From Candidatus Desulfatibia profunda (GTDB taxonomy: Bacteria > Desulfobacterota > Desulfobacteria > Desulfobacterales > UBA11574): 44,060 nt of DNA. Position numbers and translations under genes: made by a program. The stretch covers positions 1 through 44,060 of the forward strand of contig JACNJH010000113.1 of the NCBI GenBank assembly GCA_014382665.1, read 5' to 3'. The notes under the pieces are model-generated. The model saw only the letters and a list, made by a program, of their open reading frames with translations. It had not been told where the DNA came from and did no database searches. Positions 1 through 7,411 of the stretch are shown here, in pieces (the stretch's first letter is position 1; every line of letters starts with the position of its first letter).

Positions 1-120
1 CTGAAATATAAAGAAGTGGTTAAGGAAATTGATTTTTTACTCAGGAAAACAAAATGCGAGAATGAAATCACGACAGACACAATCAAACGACTGATTGCAA
101 ATCAGATGCGGTATTATTGA
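1..120 (+). CDS. 3' end of an unidentified gene (5' truncated)
   Basis: An open frame enters the window at base 1 and ends at a TGA at 118-120, giving 39 residues. It is charged and probably helical, ending NQMRYY. I do not recognise the family. The gene sits 19 bp before the preferred holin start, so it is probably an upstream partner in the lysis or DGR neighbourhood if the genome is circular. The fragment is too short to assign a function. Confidence 0.55.
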   Translation: MKYKEVVKEIDFLLRKTKCENEITTDTIKRLIANQMRYY

Positions 121-139
121 AAGAAAAATGAGGAATGAG

Positions 140-562
140 ATGGACTTACTTGGAATAGGTGAAGCAATAAGCAAGGTGATAGACGGAGTTGCCGACAAGA
201 TTATTCCTGATGCGGCAGAACGTGAAAGATTCAAACTGGAAACCCGGAGAATTAACCTTGACGAAACTATCGAACCTCTTAAAATTCAAATGTCGGCGAT
301 TCTTGAGGAGGCCAAAAGTAACGACAAATGGACTTCCAGGGCTAGGCCGTCATTTCTTTACGTTATGTATTGTCTGATCCTTGCAGCCATTCCTATGGGA
401 ATTTTGTCTGTCTTTAAACCGGACATGGCCATTACGATTGCTAACGGCATGAGGGCTTGGCTTGCGGCCATCCCTGATTCATTATGGGCCGTTTTTGGTG
501 TGGGCTATACAGGATACACCGTTGCGCGGTCTGCATGGGATAAGAGGGCAAACGGTAAGTAG
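140..562 (+). CDS. 3TM-type phage holin
   Basis: A 140-residue protein resembling the GTA/phage holin family with up to three membrane segments (PF11351 type). Residues about 1-70 are charged and helical (PDAAERERFKLE). Two clear hydrophobic stretches follow: FLYVMYCLILAAIPMGI at about 77-93 and LWAVFGVGYTGYTVA at about 118-132. Holins form timed pores in the inner membrane that release endolysin. I chose ATG 140 over in-frame upstream ATGs at 95 and 128 because GAGG at 130-133 lies 6 nt before it. No endolysin is visible in the window; it probably lies upstream of base 1. The family call is from sequence pattern only. Confidence 0.75.
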   Translation: MDLLGIGEAISKVIDGVADKIIPDAAERERFKLETRRINLDETIEPLKIQMSAILEEAKSNDKWTSRARPSFLYVMYCLILAAIPMGILSVFKPDMAITIANGMRAWLAAIPDSLWAVFGVGYTGYTVARSAWDKRANGK

Positions 563-592
563 TCTCATCTGCCATGTGTAGAAGGAGCATAC

Positions 593-614
593 GAAGCCGT
601 CGAAGGGCGGCTTC
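593..614. terminator. Hairpin between convergent ends
   Basis: A perfect 7-bp stem (GAAGCCG/CGGCTTC, 593-599 with 608-614) with an 8-nt loop lies 30 nt after the holin stop. The following sequence is only moderately T-rich. The leftward 53-residue gene ends at 621 on the other side, so the hairpin could end transcription from both directions. Confidence 0.45.
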
Positions 615-620
615 AGCCTT

Positions 621-782
621 TCATATTTTCACTGAAAATGTATCTAAGATTTCAAGAGTCAAAAAATAGAAATAATTAAACCTGAGAAGGCGCTCCTCAG
701 CCCAATCACAAAACTCATGCGCCACCTGGTCGTAACATTCACCAACCTCATCGGCAAAACTCGTTGAAATTATACAATACAT
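621..782 (-). CDS. Small hypothetical protein, 53 aa
   Basis: A leftward frame of 53 residues starting ATG at 782 with an excellent SD (AAAGGAG, 7 nt before the start) and ending TGA at 621. The product is acidic and aromatic-rich (EFCDWAEERLLRFNYFYF). I do not recognise it. It would be the last gene of the long leftward early operon, next to the hairpin at 593-614. The strong SD and the agreement with the operon direction are the reasons for calling it real. Confidence 0.6.
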   Translation of the reverse strand: MYCIISTSFADEVGECYDQVAHEFCDWAEERLLRFNYFYFLTLEILDTFSVKI

Positions 783-893
783 TTTGCAACTCCTTTATCC
801 GCGCAGGTTTACGGGTACGATGCCGTAGAATCGCTCAGAATCGACGATCTATGCCTGACTAATAGGGCAGGCCATGTTTTAATCGGAAAAATT

Positions 894-1097
894 TCATTCC
901 GTCCCCACCTTTGGCATTAATTTCAATCGCAACTCAGTTGGTTTTATAGATTTAACACGAAATCTACTGCCTTTTAAGGTTACGATTTCACCAATAGTAA
1001 ATACTCCACCATGATTTGGGAATTTACGATGAGCATTTTTTAGGGTCTCACTCTCTAAATCTTCTAGCATTTTAAACCTGCCCTCTCCATTGTCCAT
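894..1097 (-). CDS. Small hypothetical protein, 67 aa
   Basis: A 67-residue protein with a predicted beta-rich core, GEIVTLKGSRFRVKSIKPTE, that looks like a small SH3- or KOW-like barrel. Comparable short proteins recur in phage early operons without known function. The start at 1097 has GGAGG 9-10 nt upstream, and that SD lies inside the end of the preceding gene (its last codons encode LEGK). This is translational coupling typical of this operon. No catalytic motif is seen. Confidence 0.7.
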   Translation of the reverse strand: MDNGEGRFKMLEDLESETLKNAHRKFPNHGGVFTIGEIVTLKGSRFRVKSIKPTELRLKLMPKVGTE

Positions 1098-1098
1098 T

Positions 1099-1461
1099 TT
1101 ATTTACCCTCCAGTTGGTCGGCTATTTCTGTTAATACTTCCTCAAAACTTTGAGTTTTAATAGTAAGGTAATCTTTATATCTTTGAGATTTATTGGAGCG
1201 CATTCTCATAGTCCATCCAGTTACATTTTTTTGAATTAGAGTTCCAGGTAAAATACTTTCAAACAATTCCATTATCCGCCTTCGCTCGGCGACTATGGAA
1301 TTCTCCCGGATTGATTCAATAGTATGCTTTTCCATCTGCTTGACGGTATCGGCGTAGAGGTATTTAGCCTCTCCGCTATCATCATACCAATAACAATCAA
1401 TTCCTTTAAATCCGGTAATTTTTGTTCTCAAATATATCATGTCTGGAAATTTATCGCTCAT
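1099..1461 (-). CDS. Hypothetical early protein, 120 aa, C-terminal LEGK
   Basis: A 120-residue protein of unknown function. The N-terminal part (YLRTKITGFKGIDCYWYDD) looks beta-rich. The middle (AERRRIMELFESILP) and the C-terminus (EEVLTEIADQLEGK) are helical. The AERRRIME and IADQLEGK patterns recur in the neighbour at 1653-2117 (AERKQIVEKI, IIADRLEGK), so the two share modules. The ATG at 1461 is preceded by CTGGAGG. Its own 3' end supplies the SD for the next gene. Confidence 0.7.
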   Translation of the reverse strand: MSDKFPDMIYLRTKITGFKGIDCYWYDDSGEAKYLYADTVKQMEKHTIESIRENSIVAERRRIMELFESILPGTLIQKNVTGWTMRMRSNKSQRYKDYLTIKTQSFEEVLTEIADQLEGK

Positions 1462-1464
1462 TCT

Positions 1465-1662
1465 CTACCTCCAGCCGATCGTAATAAATATTTTCATATT
1501 AAATAACACTACCATCCAGGATGTTTTAAAACTATATTGGATTAACAAAAGTCCTAACGGAATGCCGTGCCAAATAACTAAAACTCTCCCGAAGCTTCTA
1601 TAACCTCTAATTTTATCATCTATTTCTAGATGATTTTTATGAGTATAAAATCCTATTCGCAT
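1465..1662 (-). CDS. Small putative membrane protein, 65 aa
   Basis: A 65-residue protein with two hydrophobic stretches, VLVIWHGIPLGLLLIQY (about 28-44) and MVVLFNMKIFITIGW (about 50-64). It may be an inner-membrane protein with short loops; the function is unknown. The start at 1662 overlaps the end of the upstream gene by 10 nt, and the upstream gene's CTGGAGGG acts as SD. In this frame the recurrent boundary motif at the 3' end is read as IGWR followed by the stop, not as LEGK. Confidence 0.6.
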   Translation of the reverse strand: MRIGFYTHKNHLEIDDKIRGYRSFGRVLVIWHGIPLGLLLIQYSFKTSWMVVLFNMKIFITIGWR

Positions 1663-2117
1663 TTTCCCTCCAGTCGGTCGGCTATAATTTTAAGCTCGTC
1701 TTCATCAAGCCAGGTATATTCAGCTAATATTGACATAATTTTTTCCACAATCTGCTTGCGCTCGGCTATAGCTCCTTTTGGATACGCATACTGCCAAGTG
1801 TCCCTGCACAACGCTCTCTTACTTGCATCATATTGCAAGGAGTCAAAAAATTCCTCAAAGCCTTTCTCAAATTCTTTATCGTTCATTCTCCCTCCAGCCG
1901 GTTGTATTCTATACCAGCCCGCAATTTCGTTCAAACTCCAATGACCATCAAGTTGGTGGCAGTATATACGCAATTCTCCTGGCAGATTATGGTCTGACAT
2001 AAAACCGACAAACCTCTCGCCATCTATAGAATACATTAGAACTTCTTCTTTTATGGGTGGTAGTTCATCAGAAATTTTAATCCATTCGCAGGTCTGGCTT
2101 TGTTGGTTAGGGGTCAT
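1653..2117 (-). CDS. DUF551-like domain joined to a second small domain, 154 aa
   Basis: Residues about 11-75 match the DUF551 pattern (WIKISDELPP...EVLMYS...HW...AGWYRIQP), a small domain common in phages and of unknown role. DUF551 proteins often end where residue 77 falls. Here the frame continues into a second helical unit beginning MNDKEFEKGFEEFF and ending IIADRLEGKCE. That unit has its own SD and start (ATG 1886), so the locus may make a fused product, a separate 77-residue product, or both. Start at 2117; a GGAG-type SD lies just upstream. The DUF551 call rests on motif resemblance only. Confidence 0.65.
   Translation of the reverse strand: MTPNQQSQTCEWIKISDELPPIKEEVLMYSIDGERFVGFMSDHNLPGELRIYCHQLDGHWSLNEIAGWYRIQPAGGRMNDKEFEKGFEEFFDSLQYDASKRALCRDTWQYAYPKGAIAERKQIVEKIMSILAEYTWLDEDELKIIADRLEGKCE
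1884..1897 (-). promoter_or_regulatory. Internal SD and start for a 77-aa product (1653-1886)
   Basis: CTGGAGGG at 1890-1897 precedes ATG at 1886-1884 by a normal distance, in frame with the DUF551 reading frame. The same boundary sequence starts neighbouring genes in other frames. Initiation here would yield the C-terminal unit alone. Confidence 0.5.
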
Positions 2118-2129
2118 CGGGATGCTCCT

Positions 2130-2375
2130 TTATCTTAATTTATCACATCCTTTTGCCCTTCCTTCTTTCTCACAAGTCAAGGGACAATCTATATATATTG
2201 AAGCAACGTGACATTGCATATAATCAGACCATAATTCTGAATTATAAATAATAACATGGGGACAGAGTCTATCTGGCGTTCCGATATCTCTCTTTCCATA
2301 AAATCTGTCATTTACTCTGCACCACCAAATAAAATATTTGGAATTCATTCTTTTCTTATCAAATTCATCCTTCAT
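2130..2375 (-). CDS. Hypothetical Cys/Trp-rich protein, 81 aa
   Basis: A small protein with YFIWWCRVNDRFYGKRD, followed by cysteines in CPHV, QCHVA, DCPLTC and GCDK, which suggests a metal-binding or disulphide-stabilised fold. No family was recognised. GGAGGG directly abuts a first ATG at 2378, so the second ATG at 2375 is the better start. It overlaps the end of the coiled-coil gene upstream (stop at 2365), consistent with coupled translation in the leftward operon. Confidence 0.6.
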   Translation of the reverse strand: MKDEFDKKRMNSKYFIWWCRVNDRFYGKRDIGTPDRLCPHVIIYNSELWSDYMQCHVASIYIDCPLTCEKEGRAKGCDKLR

Positions 2376-3021
2376 CATCCCTCCACAGGTCGGCCCTTGC
2401 TTGTTGATAACTCATTTCTATTTCCCCATTTGGAGTACACCACGGACAATAATCTTTTCCCTGGATAGCAGATGGGACAAAATGGGAATCCTCGAGGCAA
2501 TAAATATCGGTGCGCTCGAAAAACCAGTGCCTGATTTCTTCGCACTCAAAGTACCAAGCTACCTTTTTTTTCACTGCCCTCAATTCCTCATAGGTTGAAA
2601 TAAACTCCTTTTTATATAGGTCGGCTTCCAGATTAGCCTCCGAAGCTGCATCGGCGTTCAACTTTGCGTATTCATAGGCTTCCACAAGTTCGGCCTTTAA
2701 TTTAGTGTTTGCCTCAATTTCTTTAATAAGTATTTTCTTCTCTGCTTCACGGATGGATTCAGAAGATAGGAGCTCGGCTTGGGCTTTATACAAATCGTTA
2801 CTCAACTGATCGTTTTTCTCAATGTAGTATGATGGGAAATCCGTGATCAGTTTCAAAGTTCGATATTTTTCAATCTCTCTTTTCAGCCGGTCATTTTCAC
2901 GCCGTGAGGCTTCGAGGTCGGCGTAGAGTTCAATAGTTGTTTGCTTTAAGTCGAATAATAATGGATGATTGTGTCCGATAGTTAACGGGAAATCAGACAC
3001 TTGCTTTTTGCTCAGTTTCAT
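2365..3021 (-). CDS. Coiled-coil protein with C-terminal Cys pair, 218 aa
   Basis: Residues about 25-155 are a long charged helical region (ADLEASRRENDRLKREIEKY, AELLSSESIREAEKKILIKE) predicted to be coiled coil. The C-terminal 60 residues are globular, with CEEIRHWFFERTDIYC and CPWC, a possible zinc site. The start at 3021 overlaps the previous stop as ATGA, with GAGAGG upstream. Many phages carry unnamed proteins of this layout. No function can be assigned. Confidence 0.7.
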   Translation of the reverse strand: MKLSKKQVSDFPLTIGHNHPLLFDLKQTTIELYADLEASRRENDRLKREIEKYRTLKLITDFPSYYIEKNDQLSNDLYKAQAELLSSESIREAEKKILIKEIEANTKLKAELVEAYEYAKLNADAASEANLEADLYKKEFISTYEELRAVKKKVAWYFECEEIRHWFFERTDIYCLEDSHFVPSAIQGKDYCPWCTPNGEIEMSYQQARADLWRDDEG

Positions 3022-3179
3022 TGCTCTTTTCCCTCTCTTTCTGCGACGTATTTATCTAACCATTCGATTGCATTTTGTATTCTATAACAATCCTGGGGGG
3101 CTAAACCACAGTCGGGGGAAGGACTGCAACCTTCACAAACCTCATTCCCAATTTGCTGTACCAATTCTATTTTATTCAT
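3018..3179 (-). CDS. Small Cys-rich protein, 53 aa
   Basis: ATG 3179 is preceded by AGGAG with 5 nt spacing and is preferred over upstream in-frame starts that lack an SD. The 53 residues contain CEGC, PDCGLAPQDC and a C-terminal helix ending AEREGKEQ. Four cysteines within 20 residues suggest zinc or iron binding. It overlaps the next gene as ATGA. No family was recognised. Confidence 0.65.
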   Translation of the reverse strand: MNKIELVQQIGNEVCEGCSPSPDCGLAPQDCYRIQNAIEWLDKYVAEREGKEQ

Positions 3180-3295
3180 TTTGGCTCCTGATTTCGGCGT
3201 CAAAATCATCAATAGTTTGATATCCTCGACAATTACAATCCCACCAATCACCAACACCAGAACACTGGCCTATACCATGGGCACAGTCAATCCAT
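3172..3295 (-). pseudogene. Frameshifted small Cys-rich gene
   Basis: Upstream of the 53-aa gene there is a second protein-like frame ending TAA at 3172, reading DCAHGIGQCSGVGDWWDCNC and then RGYQTIDDFDAEIRSQNE. It has no start codon in its own frame. An ATG at 3295 with a good SD (GAGG, 7 nt) is out of phase with it, and a single-base difference just after that ATG would join the two. It is therefore a one-base frameshift, a sequencing or assembly error, or an unusual start. Overlap with the next gene as ATGAATAA supports past translation. Confidence 0.4.
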
Positions 3296-3349
3296 ACTTA
3301 TTCCTCATACTTTAACAAAAATTCAGGGTTAATTGCCTTAAAACTCAAA

Positions 3350-3406
3350 GGCGCTGGCTGCCCGGAGGTGGTAGGCTGCGGGAAAGGAAGAAACCGCACC
3401 AGCGCC
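3350..3406 (-). terminator. 8-bp stem-loop after the 59-aa gene
   Basis: GGCGCTGG (3350-3357) pairs perfectly with CCAGCGCC (3399-3406). A smaller inner stem TGCGG/CCGCA lies inside. Read leftward, it follows the stop at 3411 by a few bases and is followed by TTTGAGTTTT. It could be an intrinsic terminator, a transcript-processing site, or the leader of the downstream Cys-rich genes. Confidence 0.4.
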
Positions 3407-3410
3407 AGGG

Positions 3411-3590
3411 TTAATTAATCTTTAACCATCGCTTAATCTGATAAAACCATGCGTGCTTACGGGCTTCGTCGGCTTCTTTTTGGTCTAACGCCTGTAGGTA
3501 TGTCGCAAGGCCCTCGCGAATAGCGTCAAGCTGACCATCGTGCCGCTTCTTGAACACGACCTCTTCAAGTTGTTTTAGTTCGGGTGTCAT
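3411..3590 (-). CDS. Small helical protein, 59 aa
   Basis: A 59-residue frame, ATG at 3590 to TAA at 3411, three bases after the stop of the upstream 337-aa gene, with AGGGG as SD. The sequence is amphipathic and helical (LEEVVFKKRHDGQLDAIREG, ADEARKHAWFYQIKRWLKIN). The basic, aromatic C-terminus might contact nucleic acid or membrane. I do not recognise it. The tight spacing and SD are the evidence for expression. Confidence 0.65.
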   Translation of the reverse strand: MTPELKQLEEVVFKKRHDGQLDAIREGLATYLQALDQKEADEARKHAWFYQIKRWLKIN

Positions 3591-3593
3591 TGG

Positions 3594-4607
3594 CTATTCC
3601 CCTTTCTCTAAAATTACCCCCATTCCATCACAATGTTTACATTCAATTAGCGGATCGTTTATCCTTGCCATTAAATCGTCAAGAAATTTATCAATATTCT
3701 TTTTGAGGTCTTGATGGTCTTTCCCTGTAAAGCTTGGTATTGGCGTATATCCCCTATAGTTTTCAGGCGCATATGTCATTTCAAATACTTTTTTAATCAC
3801 TCGGTTTTTTACCAACGAATGAGAATATCTTCTTTTTCTGTATGACCTACCTCTGGCGCTTTTTAGCTCTCTTTGCGTTTCTATCGGGGTTGCCAGCGGA
3901 ACAACTTTTGCAACCTCAAAGCAAAACTCATAGTCCGATGTAATTTGTGCGTATCGTTGATCTATGTTTTGTTTAACGTGCTGTCGAATAATTGCGTATG
4001 TGTCAGCAGAAGACATAGCGCTCGGTAGCGATGGCAACACAACCCACGGAAAAACAATCTTATCAATCGTTTGATGAACTATTTTATCCATTTTTATGTC
4101 GTATGTTTTTTGATCGCTACCCCATGCACCTGTTTGTTGAACTGTGTATTTAAAATCAGGCTCGATTTTAATTTCCGGTATTTCAAGAATGACGGAAAAT
4201 GAAAACTCTATCGGCTCGATTTTGGGCGGTTGCTGATCGCTTTTCAGTTCATAGAACGTTTGCAGGTGTTTAAATTCATATTTCCATTGGCAATACTTAC
4301 CATCCTCATCGAGTTCCATAACCTCGTCTTTCGGCATAACTTTCGGGAGTTCAACCCCTTCAATAAACGGAAGGTCGTCTTTGAGTTCATACCGATGGTT
4401 TATGTTCGGTTGTGAAACCTTTTTCTCAACAGTCGTTACTTCCGAATCAACAAAAAACCACTGGCTGTCGAAAGTTTTTTTTGGATGTTTGCCATTGAAT
4501 AAAAGATAAATCAGGTCTTTTGGATAAGGGCTTGCATCCTCTCGGCCTTGGATGTAAAATCCCTTGTTGGTTTTAACGGCCAATATGTTCAGCTTGCTTT
4601 CGGTCAT
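3594..4607 (-). CDS. Hypothetical protein, 337 aa, C-terminal CxxCxGxG
   Basis: A soluble protein with alternating beta-rich segments (ILAVKTNKGFYIQGRED, IEFSFSVILEIPEIKIEP), a basic stretch KSARGRSYRKRRYSH at about residue 245-260, and a final CKHCDGMG that resembles half of a DnaJ-type zinc module. I do not recognise the family. Its place just downstream of the exonuclease, ATPase and helical-protein genes suggests a role in recombination or early DNA metabolism, but that is inference. SD AGGAG, 7 nt before ATG 4607. Confidence 0.65.
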   Translation of the reverse strand: MTESKLNILAVKTNKGFYIQGREDASPYPKDLIYLLFNGKHPKKTFDSQWFFVDSEVTTVEKKVSQPNINHRYELKDDLPFIEGVELPKVMPKDEVMELDEDGKYCQWKYEFKHLQTFYELKSDQQPPKIEPIEFSFSVILEIPEIKIEPDFKYTVQQTGAWGSDQKTYDIKMDKIVHQTIDKIVFPWVVLPSLPSAMSSADTYAIIRQHVKQNIDQRYAQITSDYEFCFEVAKVVPLATPIETQRELKSARGRSYRKRRYSHSLVKNRVIKKVFEMTYAPENYRGYTPIPSFTGKDHQDLKKNIDKFLDDLMARINDPLIECKHCDGMGVILEKGE

Positions 4608-4622
4608 GGCTTCGCTCCTATA

Positions 4623-5081
4623 CTACTCCGTTATCTCACCAAAAAATTTAACGAGTCGTCTCCATTGGTCATCAGACAAAAGCGATAACTTCTCTGCCAC
4701 TTCAACAAGGCGTTCCAATTCGTACACGCTTGTCTTAAATTTTAAGTCCGGCAACTCCTTGAGCTTAGATGCCACGGCTTTGTGTTTTTCCAAGGCTTGA
4801 CCGTATTTAATCCACAGGTCTTCACCAAAATGTTCGAGTTGTTTATTGAGTTTTATAACACTTTCAATTAATGTTCTTTGTGAAGAAAGGATGGTGGTTG
4901 CTGTACTTTCAAGCATTGATTTACTATCTTCATCTATGGCTTTTAGTATAGACATCGGCATAGCTTCAAACAGCTTACCGAGATGCTGGAGGATTGACCC
5001 AAGATGATAGACAGAAACCTCGTTTTTGTCAAAAACTCCTGTTATCTCAATTTTTGCTTGGTTTAGCTTGTATATATCCAA
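4623..5081 (-). CDS. Helical hypothetical protein, TTG start, 152 aa
   Basis: The best start is TTG at 5081: GGAGG lies 6 nt upstream, and the preceding ATPase gene stops at 5083. The in-frame ATG at 5126 lies inside that gene and has no SD. The product begins LDIYKLNQAKIEITG and is almost entirely helical, with several leucine and isoleucine heptads (LGSILQHLGKLFEAMPMSIL). It is likely oligomeric. Function is unknown. Coupling to the ATPase suggests they act together. Confidence 0.65.
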   Translation of the reverse strand: MDIYKLNQAKIEITGVFDKNEVSVYHLGSILQHLGKLFEAMPMSILKAIDEDSKSMLESTATTILSSQRTLIESVIKLNKQLEHFGEDLWIKYGQALEKHKAVASKLKELPDLKFKTSVYELERLVEVAEKLSLLSDDQWRRLVKFFGEITE

Positions 5082-5082
5082 T

Positions 5083-6186
5083 TTATACCTCCTCGGTTTG
5101 CTCCCTGGCCTCAAGAAAGCGGTCAAATATTGTTGGAAAGCCGTGAATTAACGCTTGCCCGGCTTCGTAGGTGCGCCCGCCGTGGTCGTTGTTGGCTGAG
5201 TACCAATCGATGACCTCCTTGGTCTCGGCCATGCTTAGCGGTGGTTCGTTATTTGCGGTTATTTTACAGATTTCCCCGGCTTGTACGGTGGTAAGTGGCC
5301 TACCTGAAAGTTTTTTTTCTTGCTTTTCAGATTCCTTTTTGGTCGATTTCTGAACTTGGCTACTCGACGCCCATGCAAGCAACTTTCGGCCGGCCTCCTC
5401 GTCTAACGGCTTTGACAAATCAATCGCCGCTTTGTGCTGCTCCTGTAGTTTTATCGGTTGTGGGTATCCAGGCTTATCCGGTGTCAACAGAAATGACATT
5501 GTCAATTCATAAGGCATGTTCTTTTCACAAATCGGTTGCCAGCCCTTTTGTCTTATTATCATTTTATTAGGGAGTTCATCGCCTGGGGTTGGTTTTTTTT
5601 CTGACTGATCAGCATCAAGCCATTTCTCCATTGTTTCCCTTCGCCTATGCCACAACTCTAAAGATTCACGATATGGATTAACCATTTCAGTTTTTTCTTC
5701 TGCCCGAAAACAAAGGATCAGATGCGCCTTGACCTGGAGAAGTTTTTGAACCATCTGCTTATGTGACATCTTAGGCTTTATCCATGATGCCATTTTGCAA
5801 GTTTCACGTTTTTTCCAATCATCGCCGGCCATGCGTGTTAGTTCTTCTTCCTGCCAATCAAGGATGCCGCCATCGCCAGCCCATTCATGGGAACATGAAT
5901 CAACGATAATAACCGAGTATTCAGAAACATCGGCAATCTTAATAGCATTGGCGTAGGTGTCCGGCCTGAACGGTGGCATCAATTCTCCGTGGTCAAATTT
6001 GAACTGGTCGGCGTAATGTTTCATTCTGCAAGCCTCTGTATCGATTCCTGCGGGCTTTTTACCGCCGGATAGCCCAATGGCAAGCCTCAACGCCGAATAC
6101 GTTTTACCGCTACCAGACGGGCCTATAAGCCCGATTATCAATCCGACATTTTCCCTCACCGCCGGCCTGAACGAAAAATTACTCAT
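5083..6186 (-). CDS. Phage AAA/RecA-core ATPase (Sak4-like recombinase candidate)
   Basis: A 367-residue protein. Walker A is GPSGSGKT at 22-29 and Walker B is YSVIIVDS at 90-97. An SHEW motif follows, and a long charged C-terminal part may bind partners. This layout fits phage RecA-fold ATPases (AAA_24 or Sak4-like) that assist single-strand annealing with an SSB. The start at 6186 has GGGGG 5 nt upstream and overlaps the exonuclease stop; a longer frame to 6306 lies inside the exonuclease gene. Together with the RecE-like nuclease it forms a lambda-Red-like recombination pair. Sak4 membership is plausible but not proven. Confidence 0.75.
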   Translation of the reverse strand: MSNFSFRPAVRENVGLIIGLIGPSGSGKTYSALRLAIGLSGGKKPAGIDTEACRMKHYADQFKFDHGELMPPFRPDTYANAIKIADVSEYSVIIVDSCSHEWAGDGGILDWQEEELTRMAGDDWKKRETCKMASWIKPKMSHKQMVQKLLQVKAHLILCFRAEEKTEMVNPYRESLELWHRRRETMEKWLDADQSEKKPTPGDELPNKMIIRQKGWQPICEKNMPYELTMSFLLTPDKPGYPQPIKLQEQHKAAIDLSKPLDEEAGRKLLAWASSSQVQKSTKKESEKQEKKLSGRPLTTVQAGEICKITANNEPPLSMAETKEVIDWYSANNDHGGRTYEAGQALIHGFPTIFDRFLEAREQTEEV

Positions 6187-7039
6187 CAGTCCCCCTTTCC
6201 TCAACTTCGGCCATTTGCCATGGCGGTACATCAGCCCACGCAATCCTTGTGTCGTAGGCAGGCCACTTGTTAAATTCCAGGCACCATTTCCACTTGTGCA
6301 GGGCATACCGGAACTTCTTTTTGCCGGAGTCGATCACGGACGGCCCCGCACCCACAAGCGAACAGGCGTAAGGCTTCGTGTTTTCCTGTACCAGAAATAT
6401 GAATTTTGCGTTTGGTGGACCTCCGGTCAGCTCATTCATAAGCGGATAGTGATAGACCTGAATGTCATAATTCATATTGAAAAGTTGTCGTCTTATCCAT
6501 TGTTCGGGTTTGGAACTCCCGCCGGTGGATTTGTAATCAAGAATAATCAGGCGGTCATTTGCAAGCCAATCGAGACGACTGCGTAACATTGCGCCTTCAT
6601 AATCAGCTATCAGGGTTTGTTCCGGCTTCCCATTGTCGAATATGCCTGCAAGTTCTGTTTCAGCAATAAACCCTTTGGCAACATCAGCCATTTCTTTGAC
6701 GTTTATCCAATCCTTAGACAACACCGGAACTTTACCGAGCGCATAAAGAGCATCGCGCTTTTCTTGCGTTTCCTTTTTGCGATAATCAGATGCATCTATG
6801 ACAACAATTTTCAAACCGTCACCTTCTAATAGGTGCGCATGGGCAGCATTTCCAATATCAAACTGGGTCTTATTTTTCGGTTCATAATCAGGGTTTAACT
6901 TCGGATGCGCCAACCATGCGTGTTTAGGCGATTTCTCCCAAATTATCTTTGCGATACTTGACGATAACGAAGGAATGTCAGAAGGGTCTTTGTGATAATC
7001 TTCCTCTGAAATATCCGTATATATCCCCGGTTCGGCCAT
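6179..7039 (-). CDS. RecE-like PD-(D/E)XK exonuclease
   Basis: A 286-residue protein of the exodeoxyribonuclease VIII / PDDEXK_12 type. Key features are GNAAHAHLLEG at 63-73, the acidic pair in RSRLDWLAND (D157) and the core LDYKST (D168, K170). A downstream QVYHYP segment matches the family's Q-x3-Y helix. Such enzymes resect double-strand ends to give single strands for annealing. It overlaps the next gene (ATPase) by 8 nt. The start at 7039 overlaps the preceding stop as TAATG. Confidence 0.88.
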   Translation of the reverse strand: MAEPGIYTDISEEDYHKDPSDIPSLSSSIAKIIWEKSPKHAWLAHPKLNPDYEPKNKTQFDIGNAAHAHLLEGDGLKIVVIDASDYRKKETQEKRDALYALGKVPVLSKDWINVKEMADVAKGFIAETELAGIFDNGKPEQTLIADYEGAMLRSRLDWLANDRLIILDYKSTGGSSKPEQWIRRQLFNMNYDIQVYHYPLMNELTGGPPNAKFIFLVQENTKPYACSLVGAGPSVIDSGKKKFRYALHKWKWCLEFNKWPAYDTRIAWADVPPWQMAEVEERGTDE

Positions 7040-7281
7040 TATGCCACCTCCACGTCCGCAGCCATCGGAACAAAAACGGCAGGTAGTTCAATGTCGGTTT
7101 CGTCGATCATCCTGAATTGGATATCGGTCTCCTTGATCTTGTATTTCGGGCCATCCGGGGAATACGTTTCGCTGACCCGCACAAGGTCGGAAAGAAAATC
7201 AAGGGCCTCTCCGGTCGTAACGTGCGCAGATTTCGGCAGCAAAAACTGGTCATTACCTATCTTGATTATAATACGCTTCAT
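7039..7281 (-). CDS. Small hypothetical protein, 80 aa
   Basis: An 80-residue acidic protein (MKRIIIKIGNDQFLLPKS...). ATG 7281 has AAGGAG 6 nt upstream. It shares a TAATG junction with the exonuclease, so the two are co-translated. Short beta strands alternate with one helix (GEALDFLSDLVRV). No motif was recognised. The position suggests an accessory factor to recombination or simply a leader gene of this cassette. Confidence 0.65.
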   Translation of the reverse strand: MKRIIIKIGNDQFLLPKSAHVTTGEALDFLSDLVRVSETYSPDGPKYKIKETDIQFRMIDETDIELPAVFVPMAADVEVA

Positions 7282-7408
7282 AATTACTCCTTTCCTTGAT
7301 TAATCTTATTTCCCAACACTCCCCCAAGATTCCCCCACGGAAACCAAGCGCCGTCAGAACGGCTATTAAAATTCCTAAAGCGAATAACAAGGCGGTTAGA
7401 TTATTTAT
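7253..7408 (-). CDS. Possible small membrane peptide with non-standard start
   Basis: In the same frame as, and just after, the Lar-like gene stop there is a frame encoding a clear membrane helix (LTALLFALGILIAVLTALGF) and a basic tail, ending at 7253 inside the next gene. It lacks ATG. Options are an ATA at 7408 placed 8 nt after GAGG, or TTG at 7390 without an SD. ATA is a one-base change from ATG, so this may be a recently lost start. Confidence 0.35.
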   Translation of the reverse strand: MNNLTALLFALGILIAVLTALGFRGGILGECWEIRLIKERSNYEAYYNQDR

Positions 7409-7411
7409 GGC

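Noticed and set aside
783-893. Short coding-like leftward frame reading VDSERFYGIVPVNLRG
   Set aside because: A stop lies directly before it and there is no start codon or SD; perhaps a decayed gene but unsupported.
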